36,771 nt of DNA from Gallionella sp. UBA4737. Lineage in GTDB: Bacteria; Pseudomonadota; Gammaproteobacteria; Burkholderiales; Gallionellaceae. The notes beneath the pieces were generated by a model that worked only from the letters and a program-made list of their open reading frames with translations, was not told the origin of the DNA and made no database searches. The stretch covers positions 1-36,771 of the forward strand of contig DHIV01000036.1 in the NCBI GenBank assembly GCA_002403995.1, in the 5' to 3' direction. Each line of letters begins with the position of its first letter. The stretch's first letter is position 1. This document shows positions 1 to 7,207 of the stretch, piece after piece. The translations under genes and the position numbers were made by a program.

Positions 1-612
1 CAGCACCGGATTGTTCTTGGTGCGGCGTTGCAGCACCTGGATCGCGCGGCGGATCTCGTCGTCGCGCCCGATCACCGGGTCGAGCTTGCCCTGGCGGGCG
101 CGCTCGGTCAGGTCGATGGTGTATTTTTTCAGGGATTCGCGCTGGCCTTCGGACTCGGCGCTGCCGACCGTCTCGCCACCGCGCACGGTAGTGATGGCCT
201 GCTCCAGCGGCGCACGGGCCACGCCATGCTGCTTGAGCAAGCGCCCGGTCTCGCCTTTGTCATCACAAGCCGCAAGCAGGAACATCTCCGAGGCTATGAA
301 CTCATCTCCGCGCTTCTGTGCCGCTTTGTCGGTTAAATTGAGCAGATTGGACAAGTCGCGCCCGACCTGTACTTCGCCGCCATGGCCTTCGACCTTGGCC
401 AGACGCTCGACCGCGTCTTTCAGCGCAGCCTTTAACGGCGCGACATTGCCGCCGGCGCGCGCCAGCAACGAAGCCGCGCCGCTGTCGGCATCGTTGAGCA
501 GGGCCAGCAGCAAATGCTGCGGCTCGATGAACTGGTTGTCGCTTCCAACTGCCAGACTCTGGGCATCGGACAGGGCTTGCTGGAACTTTGTGGTAAATTT
601 GTCGAAACGCAT
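1..612 (-). CDS. clpB: ATP-dependent chaperone ClpB, N-terminal part (cut by window edge)
   Basis: Cytoplasmic AAA+ disaggregase that works with DnaK/DnaJ/GrpE to rescue aggregated proteins. The 204 codons present cover the N-terminal substrate-binding domain with its two Clp repeats (opening MRFDKFTTKFQQALSDAQSL) and the start of the first nucleotide-binding domain (GKLDPVIGRDDEIRRAIQVL, then RRTKNNPVL). The Walker A loop that should follow lies beyond base 1, so about three quarters of a normal ~860-residue ClpB is missing only because the window ends. The start is fixed by TAAGGAG seven to eight bases upstream of the ATG. A sigma-32-like promoter lies just upstream. No lesion is visible in the part present. 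Confidence 0.96.
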   Translation of the reverse strand, partial: MRFDKFTTKFQQALSDAQSLAVGSDNQFIEPQHLLLALLNDADSGAASLLARAGGNVAPLKAALKDAVERLAKVEGHGGEVQVGRDLSNLLNLTDKAAQKRGDEFIASEMFLLAACDDKGETGRLLKQHGVARAPLEQAITTVRGGETVGSAESEGQRESLKKYTIDLTERARQGKLDPVIGRDDEIRRAIQVLQRRTKNNPVL

Positions 613-644
613 GGGTGCACTCCTTATTTAGGCAATTGTTCTTG

Positions 645-673
645 TAATGGAGGGAGTTACGGTCGATTTCAAG
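645..673 (-). promoter_or_regulatory. Predicted sigma-32 heat-shock promoter of clpB
   Basis: On the minus strand CTTGAAA (673-667) is followed after 14 bases by CTCCATTA (652-645). The sigma-32 consensus is CTTGAAA, 13-15 bases, CCCCATnT, so the -35 is perfect and the -10 has one clear mismatch. It lies 33 bases upstream of the clpB start codon, and clpB is a classic heat-shock gene. Confidence 0.68.
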
Positions 674-704
674 TGGCCGAAGAGAATTTGCTGAATGCAG
701 GCAG

Positions 705-733
705 TTCTGGTCGATATCTGTTTATCGTATAAT
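705..733 (+). promoter_or_regulatory. Possible sigma-70 promoter for the outer-membrane protein gene
   Basis: A perfect TATAAT (728-733) sits 17 bases after a poor -35 (TTCTGG, 705-710), leaving a leader of about 140 bases before the ATG at 879. The rest of the 613-878 gap shows no gene; a possible longer reading frame from 780 lacks a ribosome site and adds no recognisable sequence. Confidence 0.4.
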
Positions 734-878
734 GCCACCCTCTGAATTAATGATTTTCCTTGTCCGGCATGATTGACCAGTGCTGAAGATTTATCAGACT
801 GCGCTGGTTGAATGCTCCGGAAACATGAATTTCCCAGCCGTTAAGTTGGTTCTGCGGCAGCATGATGAAGAGCACAAC

Positions 879-1607
879 ATGAAAAACAACATTTTAATAG
901 CCTTGGTAGCGGGCACTCTGGGTGCCACGGCGGCATTTGCCGTTCCGGTTGCATGGGCCGGCGATCAAAGATTCAGTTTGTCCACAGCGTTTGACAACGG
1001 CTCCAATCAATACGAAACCGGTCCTTGGATGTTCAAATTGACTGTGCCCGCCGGCGTTTCCGGCACGGGGAGTGTGATTCCGGAGATTGGGCGCATCAGC
1101 ACAGCCAACTCCGCTGGCCGTACGCAGCATGGCTTGGGCGACACTGAAGCCGCAGCTACCTATAACCTTTATCCGGGCAGCGCATCTACCCCTGAGGTGA
1201 ATCTGACCGGCAAAGTCAAAGTCAACATGGCGGATAAAAACAATGTTTTCGGATTAAGCCAGAACGACTATGCAGCGCAGATGGATGTTTATCAAAATCT
1301 GAACAAATTCACCGCAAAGGGTTCGTTGGGCTCCAGGGTTCTGGGCAGCCCGGCCGGAATTACCCTGAACCCATTGCTCTATGGATCGTTCGGAGGCATC
1401 TACCAACTCACCGAGCAGACCAGCACCGGGATCGATATGAGCCTGTCCCAGGACCCATCTTCATCGGGACTGATGCAACAGGAACTTAGCGCTTATGTAA
1501 GCTACAAGCTCGACAAGAACTTCAAAGCCCAGGGCTACGTGCTCAGGGGATTTTCCAACGGCAATCCGAATAACGCCGTTGGCGGACAAGTTTATTACGG
1601 GTTCTAG
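879..1607 (+). CDS. Putative outer-membrane beta-barrel protein
   Basis: About 242 residues, probably an outer-membrane barrel of the transporter/phenol-degradation MetA type, though family membership is tentative. The start at 879 was chosen because it opens a clean signal peptide (MKNNILIALVAGTLGATAAF, then cleavage near AWA-G); the reading frame stays open back to 780 but that extension would bury the signal. The mature chain alternates polar and hydrophobic residues, is rich in Gly, Ser, Asn and aromatics, and ends in VYYGF, with the terminal Phe typical of BAM substrates. It stands alone: nadC follows 77 bases later with its own ribosome site. The ligand cannot be read from the sequence. 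Confidence 0.8.
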   Translation: MKNNILIALVAGTLGATAAFAVPVAWAGDQRFSLSTAFDNGSNQYETGPWMFKLTVPAGVSGTGSVIPEIGRISTANSAGRTQHGLGDTEAAATYNLYPGSASTPEVNLTGKVKVNMADKNNVFGLSQNDYAAQMDVYQNLNKFTAKGSLGSRVLGSPAGITLNPLLYGSFGGIYQLTEQTSTGIDMSLSQDPSSSGLMQQELSAYVSYKLDKNFKAQGYVLRGFSNGNPNNAVGGQVYYGF

Positions 1608-1684
1608 CAGCCTGTCACAAATTTTCCAAAGCAGCCCAGCCTGAGTTAACCCGCGTTTCTTTCTATCCAGTCAATGGAGTGCCC

Positions 1685-2524
1685 ATGCCTGACTCCGAGC
1701 TCGCCTCATACATACGCCGCAATGTCACCAACTCGCTTGATGAAGACATCTACACCGGCGACTTGAGCGCTCAACTGTTACCCGAGACACTGATCTCGAC
1801 CGCGCAAATCAACACGCGGCAACAAGGTGTGTTATGCGGCACGCAATGGTTCGAGGAATGCTTTCGCATACAGGATCCTGACTGTGTAATCAATTGGCTG
1901 GCAAAAGACGGCGATCGAATAAGCGCAGGGCAAACGCTGTGCGAAGTTCAAGGGCGCGCGCGCGCGCTGCTTAGCGCCGAACGCTGCGCGCTGAACCTGC
2001 TGCAAACGCTGTCCGGCACTGCCACGCGCACCAGGCTCTACGTGGATGCGGTGGCCGGCATCAACGTCAAGATCATGGATACGCGCAAGACCCTGCCCGG
2101 ATTGCGGCAGGCGCAAAAATATGCGGTGCGGGTGGGCGGCGGGCATAACCAGCGCATCGGTTTATATGACGGTATCCTGATCAAGGAAAATCACATCGCT
2201 GCAGCAGGCGGCATCCGGCCCGTGCTGCAGCAGGCGTTCCATCTGGCCAAACCGGGCATCAGCGTGCAGATCGAGGTGGAGAACCTGGCGCAGCTGGACG
2301 AAGCTTTGGCTGCCGGGGCAAAACTGATACTGCTAGACAACTTCGATCTGGATAATTTGCGTGCCGCCGTGCTGCACACCGGCAACCGCGCCGAGCTGGA
2401 AGCATCCGGCGGCATCACGATAAATGATCTGCGCGACGTCGCGCTGACCGGAGTGGGGCGCATCTCGATCGGCAGCTTGACCAAGGACCTGCAGACGATC
2501 GATCTGTCGATGCGGTTTAGCTGA
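1685..2524 (+). CDS. nadC: Nicotinate-nucleotide pyrophosphorylase (carboxylating)
   Basis: Converts quinolinate and PRPP to nicotinate mononucleotide, CO2 and pyrophosphate in de novo NAD synthesis (cytoplasm). The 279-residue length is normal. Hallmarks are MDTRKTLPGLRQAQKYAV, VGGGHNQRIGLYDGILIKEN and a late ASGGI phosphate-binding turn, with ILLDNF before it. A GTG at 1679 would also open the frame, but GGAG at 1676-1679 lies five bases before ATG 1685 and would overlap that GTG, so 1685 is preferred. nadA and nadB are not in the window. Identity is secure. Confidence 0.96.
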   Translation: MPDSELASYIRRNVTNSLDEDIYTGDLSAQLLPETLISTAQINTRQQGVLCGTQWFEECFRIQDPDCVINWLAKDGDRISAGQTLCEVQGRARALLSAERCALNLLQTLSGTATRTRLYVDAVAGINVKIMDTRKTLPGLRQAQKYAVRVGGGHNQRIGLYDGILIKENHIAAAGGIRPVLQQAFHLAKPGISVQIEVENLAQLDEALAAGAKLILLDNFDLDNLRAAVLHTGNRAELEASGGITINDLRDVALTGVGRISIGSLTKDLQTIDLSMRFS

Positions 2525-2534
2525 GAATCAACCA

Positions 2535-2600
2535 CGTCCCCTCTCCCCATCCCTTCTCCCGCTTGCTGGAGTGGGTGGACGAAAGCCGGGAGAAGGAGTG
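2535..2600 (+). repeat. Intergenic palindromic repeat (CCCTCTCCCC type)
   Basis: CCTTCTCCCG (2552-2561) pairs perfectly with CGGGAGAAGG (2587-2596), after a pyrimidine-rich lead-in. Similar C-rich/G-rich palindromes occur at 16564-16597 and inside the helicase gene at 36726-36751. It ends just before the ribosome site (GGAG 2607-2610) of the next gene. Confidence 0.5.
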
Positions 2601-2616
2601 AGGAACGGAGAACATC

Positions 2617-3429
2617 ATGTGTCAACTACTCGGCATGAACTGCAACACCCCCACCGACATCTGCTTTTCCTTCACCGGTTTTCAGCAGCGCGGCGGCGGT
2701 ACGGACGTCCATGCCGACGGCTGGGGCATCGCCTTCTTCGAGGGCAAAGGCGTGCGTCTGTTCCTGGACCCGCAGCCTTCGGTGCGGTCTTCCATCGCAG
2801 AACTGGTGCGCAACTATCCTATCCACTCGCTCAATGTCATCGCGCATATTCGCAAGGCCACTCAGGGTGCGGTCTCGCTGGAAAATACCCATCCTTTCAT
2901 GCGCGAGCTGTGGGGACGCTATTGGGTGTTCGCGCATAACGGCAACCTGCCGCAGTTTCAGCCCGCGCTGGATGGCGATTTCGTACCGGTCGGCAACACC
3001 GACAGCGAACTCATTTTCTGTTGGATGCTGCAAAGTCTGCGCCAGCGTTTCGGCGACGCACCGCCTTCGCGCGAAGCGTTATTCAGCGCACTGCATGAAC
3101 TTACCTGCCCGCTCGCCGGCATGGGCATCTTCAACTATTTGCTCTCCAACGGGGACTGCCTGTTCGCGCACTCTTCCACGGAATTGAACTACATCATCCG
3201 GCATGCCCCGTTCAATGTGGCGCACCTGAAAGACGAGGACGTGATGGTGGATTTCAGCCAGGTGACCACGCCGAATGACCGTGTGGCAATCATTGCCACC
3301 CAGCCGCTAACGGACAACGAACCGTGGGTGAACATGCCAGCCGGCACCCTCTGGATGTTCCACGACGGCGAGGCAGTGATTCAGCTTGACACTCAACACA
3401 GTCCGGTCAGCTCGCTGGACGGAGTTTGA
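2617..3429 (+). CDS. Class II glutamine amidotransferase, YafJ-like
   Basis: N-terminal-nucleophile glutamine amidotransferase of the YafJ type. The family hydrolyses glutamine to release ammonia or a gamma-glutamyl group, but the physiological acceptor is not established. The protein begins MCQLLGMNCNTP, so Cys2 becomes the nucleophile after Met removal. Other family motifs are HADGWGIAFFEGKG (substrate loop), HIRKATQG (Arg) and VFAHNGNL (oxyanion-hole Asn-Gly). The 270-residue length fits stand-alone members and no synthetase domain follows. GGAG six bases upstream supports the start. trxC follows after about 50 bases; the functional link, if any, is unknown. Confidence 0.93.
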   Translation: MCQLLGMNCNTPTDICFSFTGFQQRGGGTDVHADGWGIAFFEGKGVRLFLDPQPSVRSSIAELVRNYPIHSLNVIAHIRKATQGAVSLENTHPFMRELWGRYWVFAHNGNLPQFQPALDGDFVPVGNTDSELIFCWMLQSLRQRFGDAPPSREALFSALHELTCPLAGMGIFNYLLSNGDCLFAHSSTELNYIIRHAPFNVAHLKDEDVMVDFSQVTTPNDRVAIIATQPLTDNEPWVNMPAGTLWMFHDGEAVIQLDTQHSPVSSLDGV

Positions 3430-3483
3430 ACTTCCGTGATGCGTCCCCATCTTATAAAAACTGTAACCTGATAGAGGATGATC

Positions 3484-3918
3484 ATGAGTGACTCACTGCA
3501 CATCGTCTGCCCGCATTGCGACAGTGTAAATCGCGTACCTGCCGTCAAGCTGCACGACCGATCCACTTGCGGCAAGTGCAAACAGAACTTGTTCGATGCG
3601 CACCCGGTAGAACTGGACAGCAACAATTTTACCCAACACATCAGCCGCAATGACATTCCCGTGCTGGTGGATTTCTGGGCGCCGTGGTGCGGCCCGTGCC
3701 GCATGATGGCTCCCGCCTTTGTGCAGGCTGCAGAGCAACTGGAGCCCGGAATGCGACTGGCCAAGTTGAACACCGAAGAGGCTCAGGAGCTCGCGTCGCG
3801 CTACAACATCCGCAGCATTCCCACACTCGCGCTGTTCGTGGGCGGCCGTGAAATTGCGCGGCAGGCCGGTGCGATGGATGTGAATGGCATCGTGCGCTGG
3901 GCACGCAGCAAATCGTGA
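3484..3918 (+). CDS. trxC: Thioredoxin 2 (zinc-binding thioredoxin)
   Basis: A cytoplasmic disulfide reductase of 144 residues. The N-terminal zinc ribbon uses Cys9, Cys12, Cys29 and Cys32 (CPHC and CGKC), followed by a thioredoxin fold with active site FWAPWCGPCR (Cys69, Cys72) and the cis-proline segment RSIPTLALF. The zinc ribbon separates TrxC from TrxA. ATG 3478 is also in frame but directly abuts GAGG (3474-3477); ATG 3484 lies at proper spacing from it, so 3484 is preferred. In enterobacteria trxC is under OxyR; no OxyR site was recognised here. Transcription probably ends at the hairpin 4148-4182. Confidence 0.94.
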   Translation: MSDSLHIVCPHCDSVNRVPAVKLHDRSTCGKCKQNLFDAHPVELDSNNFTQHISRNDIPVLVDFWAPWCGPCRMMAPAFVQAAEQLEPGMRLAKLNTEEAQELASRYNIRSIPTLALFVGGREIARQAGAMDVNGIVRWARSKS

Positions 3919-3971
3919 TGAATGATTTTTGGTGAGCCGTTTTTTTGTAAAGCATATAGCCAAGCGCCTGT

Positions 3972-4110
3972 GAGCGGGCCATGCGGGTGCCCGGACAAAT
4001 GTTTTTCGTACCCGCGAACAAGAGCTTGATCGCGGGCAGCACCCGCAAGAGGTACGCCGTGGTTGTAAGGGGCTGAAGCCCCAACAACACACGCAGGGCC
4101 CGCTCCTACA
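3972..4110 (+). repeat. Interrupted REPIN-like element with a nested hairpin
   Basis: 3972-4018 closely matches the left part of the intact element at 30653-30742, and 4029-4038 plus 4096-4110 match its right part. Between these two right-hand pieces lie about 57 extra bases (4039-4095), which carry their own hairpin (GTTGT 4062-4066 with ACAAC 4084-4088, and GGGGC with GCCCC around a TGAA loop). This reads as one palindromic element inserted into the loop of another. The 3919-4147 gap otherwise shows no gene. Confidence 0.65.
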
Positions 4111-4147
4111 TGACAGAATCATTGTCGTTTTTAACGTAAATTGGAGT

Positions 4148-4182
4148 AAAAAGGGCAGCCGTTGTCCATGGCTGCCCTTTTT
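4148..4182. terminator. Bidirectional rho-independent terminator between trxC and the FecR gene
   Basis: A 13-bp perfect stem, AAAAAGGGCAGCC (4148-4160) with GGCTGCCCTTTTT (4170-4182), and a 9-base loop. The A-tract on one side and T-tract on the other let it serve the convergent trxC (plus) and TPS operon (minus). Confidence 0.88.
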
Positions 4183-4202
4183 AATTCGGCAAAAATCTTT
4201 TG

Positions 4203-5585
4203 CTATGACCCTATCATGCAACTGTTGCCATGTTTGTCGGTCATGATAATCTCCATGCTGTCTCCGCCCAGGAATCCCGGCGTCTGTGAAAGGAGTTTCA
4301 ACGTATGACTGTCGGCAAACCCGCTATCGCCGCGGAATAGATCCAGCGACTTGTCGCCCATGGACAAAACCACCTGGCCATCATGCACCGTCACATAAAG
4401 GCCCGGATCACCGGCATCCGACTCGGTGCCAAACAGTTTTTCCATATCGAACGGGATGCTGTCCGGACGCGGAGTGTTGTTCTCAGTAATGGCCGGCGGA
4501 ATCGCGATGATGCGCACCGGTTTGCCGGAATCGCGAGCGATGATGGCGGCTTGCTGTAAAGCCACGGGAAACGACCCGCCCGGAGAAACCAATACCACTT
4601 CACCGGCCCAGACATACACACCCGCACCATCCAGCGGGTTGCCTTGTGTCGCTCCGGGATTACCGGCACCGTTCGCGCAAGGCCCGTTGCACCATGCGTC
4701 GAAACCTGTGCCGCGTATGCCGATAGTCGCAGTTGCCATATTGAACTTGTAGTTATCATGATTCACCCGGCCGATCAAACCGGTGACCACGCGCACCCCG
4801 CCCTTGAGCAATCTCAGCACGGCATTTTCTTCGGACTTGACTTTATCGTACTTGAATCTTTCAACGCGGAATTGGGTGCTTTCCTGCAAACTCACGCGCC
4901 CCTCGTCGCGAAACGCCACCACGGCATAGGATTTCACCCCGGTCATCAGGGTGTCACCCTCATAGACCGGCGCACCCAACCGAAGCTTGCGCTCCTTGCC
5001 GGTCTCTTCCTTCGCCGACAACTCGCCCTGCGCCAACATCACCCGGCCCACCACTGCTGATTTCGCCGGCTGAGGCTTAGCTGCCGGTTTGGCCGTCGCT
5101 TCGTCATCCTGGCAATCCTTGGTGGCGCACAGTCGCGTGGAAAAATCCGTGCCGCGTATACCGATCGTGGCCGTCGCCGCGCGCAGTTTGTAAGCGTCGG
5201 TATTGCCGCGCTTGCCGATCAAGCCGGTCACCGTTCGAAATCCTCCCCTGAGCAAACGCAGCACGATGTTGTCGGACTGGGGCGCTTCCTTGCGGAACTG
5301 GTAAGCTTCGATACGCAAATTGGAATTGGGGCGTATCGTCATTTTTGTGCCGTCATTCATTTCCACCTGGGCATAACTGTCCTTGGCGGTGATGAGCATA
5401 TCGCCGGCAAATACTTCCGACTTGGGGCCGACTACCTTTACCGTGCCATCCACGCGCTGCACCACCAGCGTACCGCTCATATTCCCTATCCTGCCTGCCG
5501 CTTCCTCGGCGGCCTGGGCCATTGTCGACATGACAGCCAGCAATAAAGAAAATAATAAAGTAGCGGATTTCATCTTGTACCCCAT
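4203..5585 (-). CDS. Periplasmic protein with two tandem FecR domains, in TPS operon
   Basis: About 460 residues with a signal peptide (MKSATLLFSLLLAVMSTMAQ region). Two FecR-type domains follow: the first has GDMLITAKDSYAQVEMNDGT and ends ATATIGIRGTDFSTR; the second has GDTLMTGVKSYAVVAFRDEG and ends ATATIGIRGTGFDAWC. An Ala/Lys/Pro-rich linker separates them. Each FecR unit is followed by a close cysteine pair (CATKDC, CNGPC). It lacks the cytoplasmic N-terminus and transmembrane helix of true FecR anti-sigma proteins, so signalling in the FecR sense is unlikely. The start at 5585 forms a TGATG overlap with the TpsB stop, implying coupled translation; ATG 5573 is an alternative. A role in secretion or display of the exoprotein is inferred from context only. 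Confidence 0.85.
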   Translation of the reverse strand: MGYKMKSATLLFSLLLAVMSTMAQAAEEAAGRIGNMSGTLVVQRVDGTVKVVGPKSEVFAGDMLITAKDSYAQVEMNDGTKMTIRPNSNLRIEAYQFRKEAPQSDNIVLRLLRGGFRTVTGLIGKRGNTDAYKLRAATATIGIRGTDFSTRLCATKDCQDDEATAKPAAKPQPAKSAVVGRVMLAQGELSAKEETGKERKLRLGAPVYEGDTLMTGVKSYAVVAFRDEGRVSLQESTQFRVERFKYDKVKSEENAVLRLLKGGVRVVTGLIGRVNHDNYKFNMATATIGIRGTGFDAWCNGPCANGAGNPGATQGNPLDGAGVYVWAGEVVLVSPGGSFPVALQQAAIIARDSGKPVRIIAIPPAITENNTPRPDSIPFDMEKLFGTESDAGDPGLYVTVHDGQVVLSMGDKSLDLFRGDSGFADSHTLKLLSQTPGFLGGDSMEIIMTDKHGNSCMIGS

Positions 5586-7180
5586 CAGAAGGTTGCATTC
5601 AGGCTTATATGAGCGCGCCAATCACCCGCCAGCTGCGCCGGGTCGTTACCGGCCTTGGTGATGCGTGCCATATCAAGACGCAATGAATACTGCTCGCCGT
5701 AATTCGCGCGCACTCCGACACCCGCAGCCGAGATGGTGATCTTTGCTGCATTGGCAGGACTCGCCTGGCCCGCATCGAAGAACGCCAACGCGCGCAACCT
5801 GAAATCGCCTGTGCCGAAATCCGGCGTATAGCCTTCCAGATTCAAGCGCGCGCCGGTCTCGCCGCCCTCGCTGCCTTCCGAAAATCCGCGCACTCCATCG
5901 GCGCCGCCCAGACGGATCTGTTCGCCCTGCACCAGCACATCACGGCTCCACTGTCCGTTTAACGCAGTGCGGAATTGCCAGTCATTCCCGACCAGTTGTG
6001 AATAGCTCGCGCCATAGCGCAGCACCTTGTAGTTGGGATCAGGACTGGTCAGATTCACCCTGTCATAGGCTGCAAAATCCTCCGTCCGTCCCTTGCCCGC
6101 TCCCGGAATGTTGGCAACGGCAGTCAAATTGAAATTGACATTGCTCCTGGCAAACTTTCCCAGCACCGCATAAGTGGCGCTCACCGGCACCACGACGATT
6201 TCGTTATACAACACGGTGGGCGGCGGATTGGTCAGCTCGATGCGCCGGTAATCGCGCCAGTCCAGACTGAACGAAAGACTGGGGTCGAATGCGCCCGCGC
6301 GCTCCAGCAGATGGTTATAGCGCGCGCTCAACAATCTGCCACCGCCCTGGAAATTGGAAAGGCCGCCTACCACCGCATTCACGTTGGAATAACCGGCAAA
6401 GAATTCCAGGCTGCTGACGTACCGGTACAGCGGGATCTTGTAACTGCCGCCCAACACTTGCACCCGGTCAGGATATTGCGGCGACGTCATGTATTGAATG
6501 CCGGCAACGTGGTCCGCATTGAACGCGTTGGCATTGCGATAGGAAAACCCCAGCCGCGCACGGCCGGTTTCCTGTGAACCGGAATTATCGGCTGAAATTC
6601 CCCAGCTGGACGGTTTGCTGTCGGTGACGATCACATTGGCATCCACTTCATCATCTTTTTCTCCGCCCTTCAGCACCACATTCATCTGGCGCGCGGGATT
6701 TTCATTGACGAGTCTCAATTCGCGCGAGATCTGTTTGCTGCGCGGCACGCCACCGGGGTGCACCGAAGGCACCGCGTTCAGCGCGTTGGCCTCGCTGACA
6801 AAATGATTATCCGTTACCGTCACTTTGCCGAAATGGCTTTCCATCACGCGAAAATGCACCGTGCCCTTTTCCAGCTCCTGCTCCGGCAGCAGCACGCGCA
6901 CTGCCGAATAACCGCGCTTCGCGTACGCTGCCTCCACCGCTTCCAGAGCGCGTTCCACGTCGGAAAAATCCTTGTTCTTGCCGACATAGGGCGCGACTGC
7001 CGCATCGATCTCGGTCTTGCCTAACAAGGTCGCGCCTTCCATCACGTACTGGTTGATCGTGAAATGCAGCACAGCCTGATCGGCTGCGGAAGTTGCAGGA
7101 ACAGCGGGAACAGCATCCGCTGCCTGCGCAAAAGACGGCGTGATTAACAACAGCGATATGAACAGCAACTTATGTTTCAT
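5585..7180 (-). CDS. TpsB outer-membrane translocator (ShlB/FhaC/HecB family)
   Basis: Omp85-superfamily pore that secretes its TpsA partner across the outer membrane. 531 residues: signal peptide (MKHKLLFISLLLITPSFAQA), two POTRA domains (roughly residues 39-115 and 116-190, with ALEAVEAAYAKRGYSAVRVL in the first), then a 16-strand barrel. The conserved loop-6 motif appears as GGADGVRGFSEGSEGG, and the chain ends in SLNATF with the C-terminal Phe used by BAM. Spacing is 27 bases after the TpsA stop, and it overlaps the FecR gene by one base, so the three form one operon. Identity is secure; the partner assignment follows from adjacency. Confidence 0.94.
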   Translation of the reverse strand: MKHKLLFISLLLITPSFAQAADAVPAVPATSAADQAVLHFTINQYVMEGATLLGKTEIDAAVAPYVGKNKDFSDVERALEAVEAAYAKRGYSAVRVLLPEQELEKGTVHFRVMESHFGKVTVTDNHFVSEANALNAVPSVHPGGVPRSKQISRELRLVNENPARQMNVVLKGGEKDDEVDANVIVTDSKPSSWGISADNSGSQETGRARLGFSYRNANAFNADHVAGIQYMTSPQYPDRVQVLGGSYKIPLYRYVSSLEFFAGYSNVNAVVGGLSNFQGGGRLLSARYNHLLERAGAFDPSLSFSLDWRDYRRIELTNPPPTVLYNEIVVVPVSATYAVLGKFARSNVNFNLTAVANIPGAGKGRTEDFAAYDRVNLTSPDPNYKVLRYGASYSQLVGNDWQFRTALNGQWSRDVLVQGEQIRLGGADGVRGFSEGSEGGETGARLNLEGYTPDFGTGDFRLRALAFFDAGQASPANAAKITISAAGVGVRANYGEQYSLRLDMARITKAGNDPAQLAGDWRAHISLNATF

Positions 7181-7207
7181 GAAACATCCAGTCGTTAAAA
7201 ATGATTA

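Noticed and set aside
3493..4221. 242-codon minus-strand frame over trxC and the following gap
   Set aside because: Shadow of trxC continuing through repeat DNA; Cys/Arg/Ser-rich text without motifs, and it crosses the bidirectional terminator.
4203..5585. FecR-domain gene considered as an iron-signalling anti-sigma regulator
   Set aside because: There is no cytoplasmic anti-sigma N-terminus, no ECF sigma gene and no TonB receptor nearby; a cleavable signal peptide and operon membership with TPS genes point to a periplasmic role.
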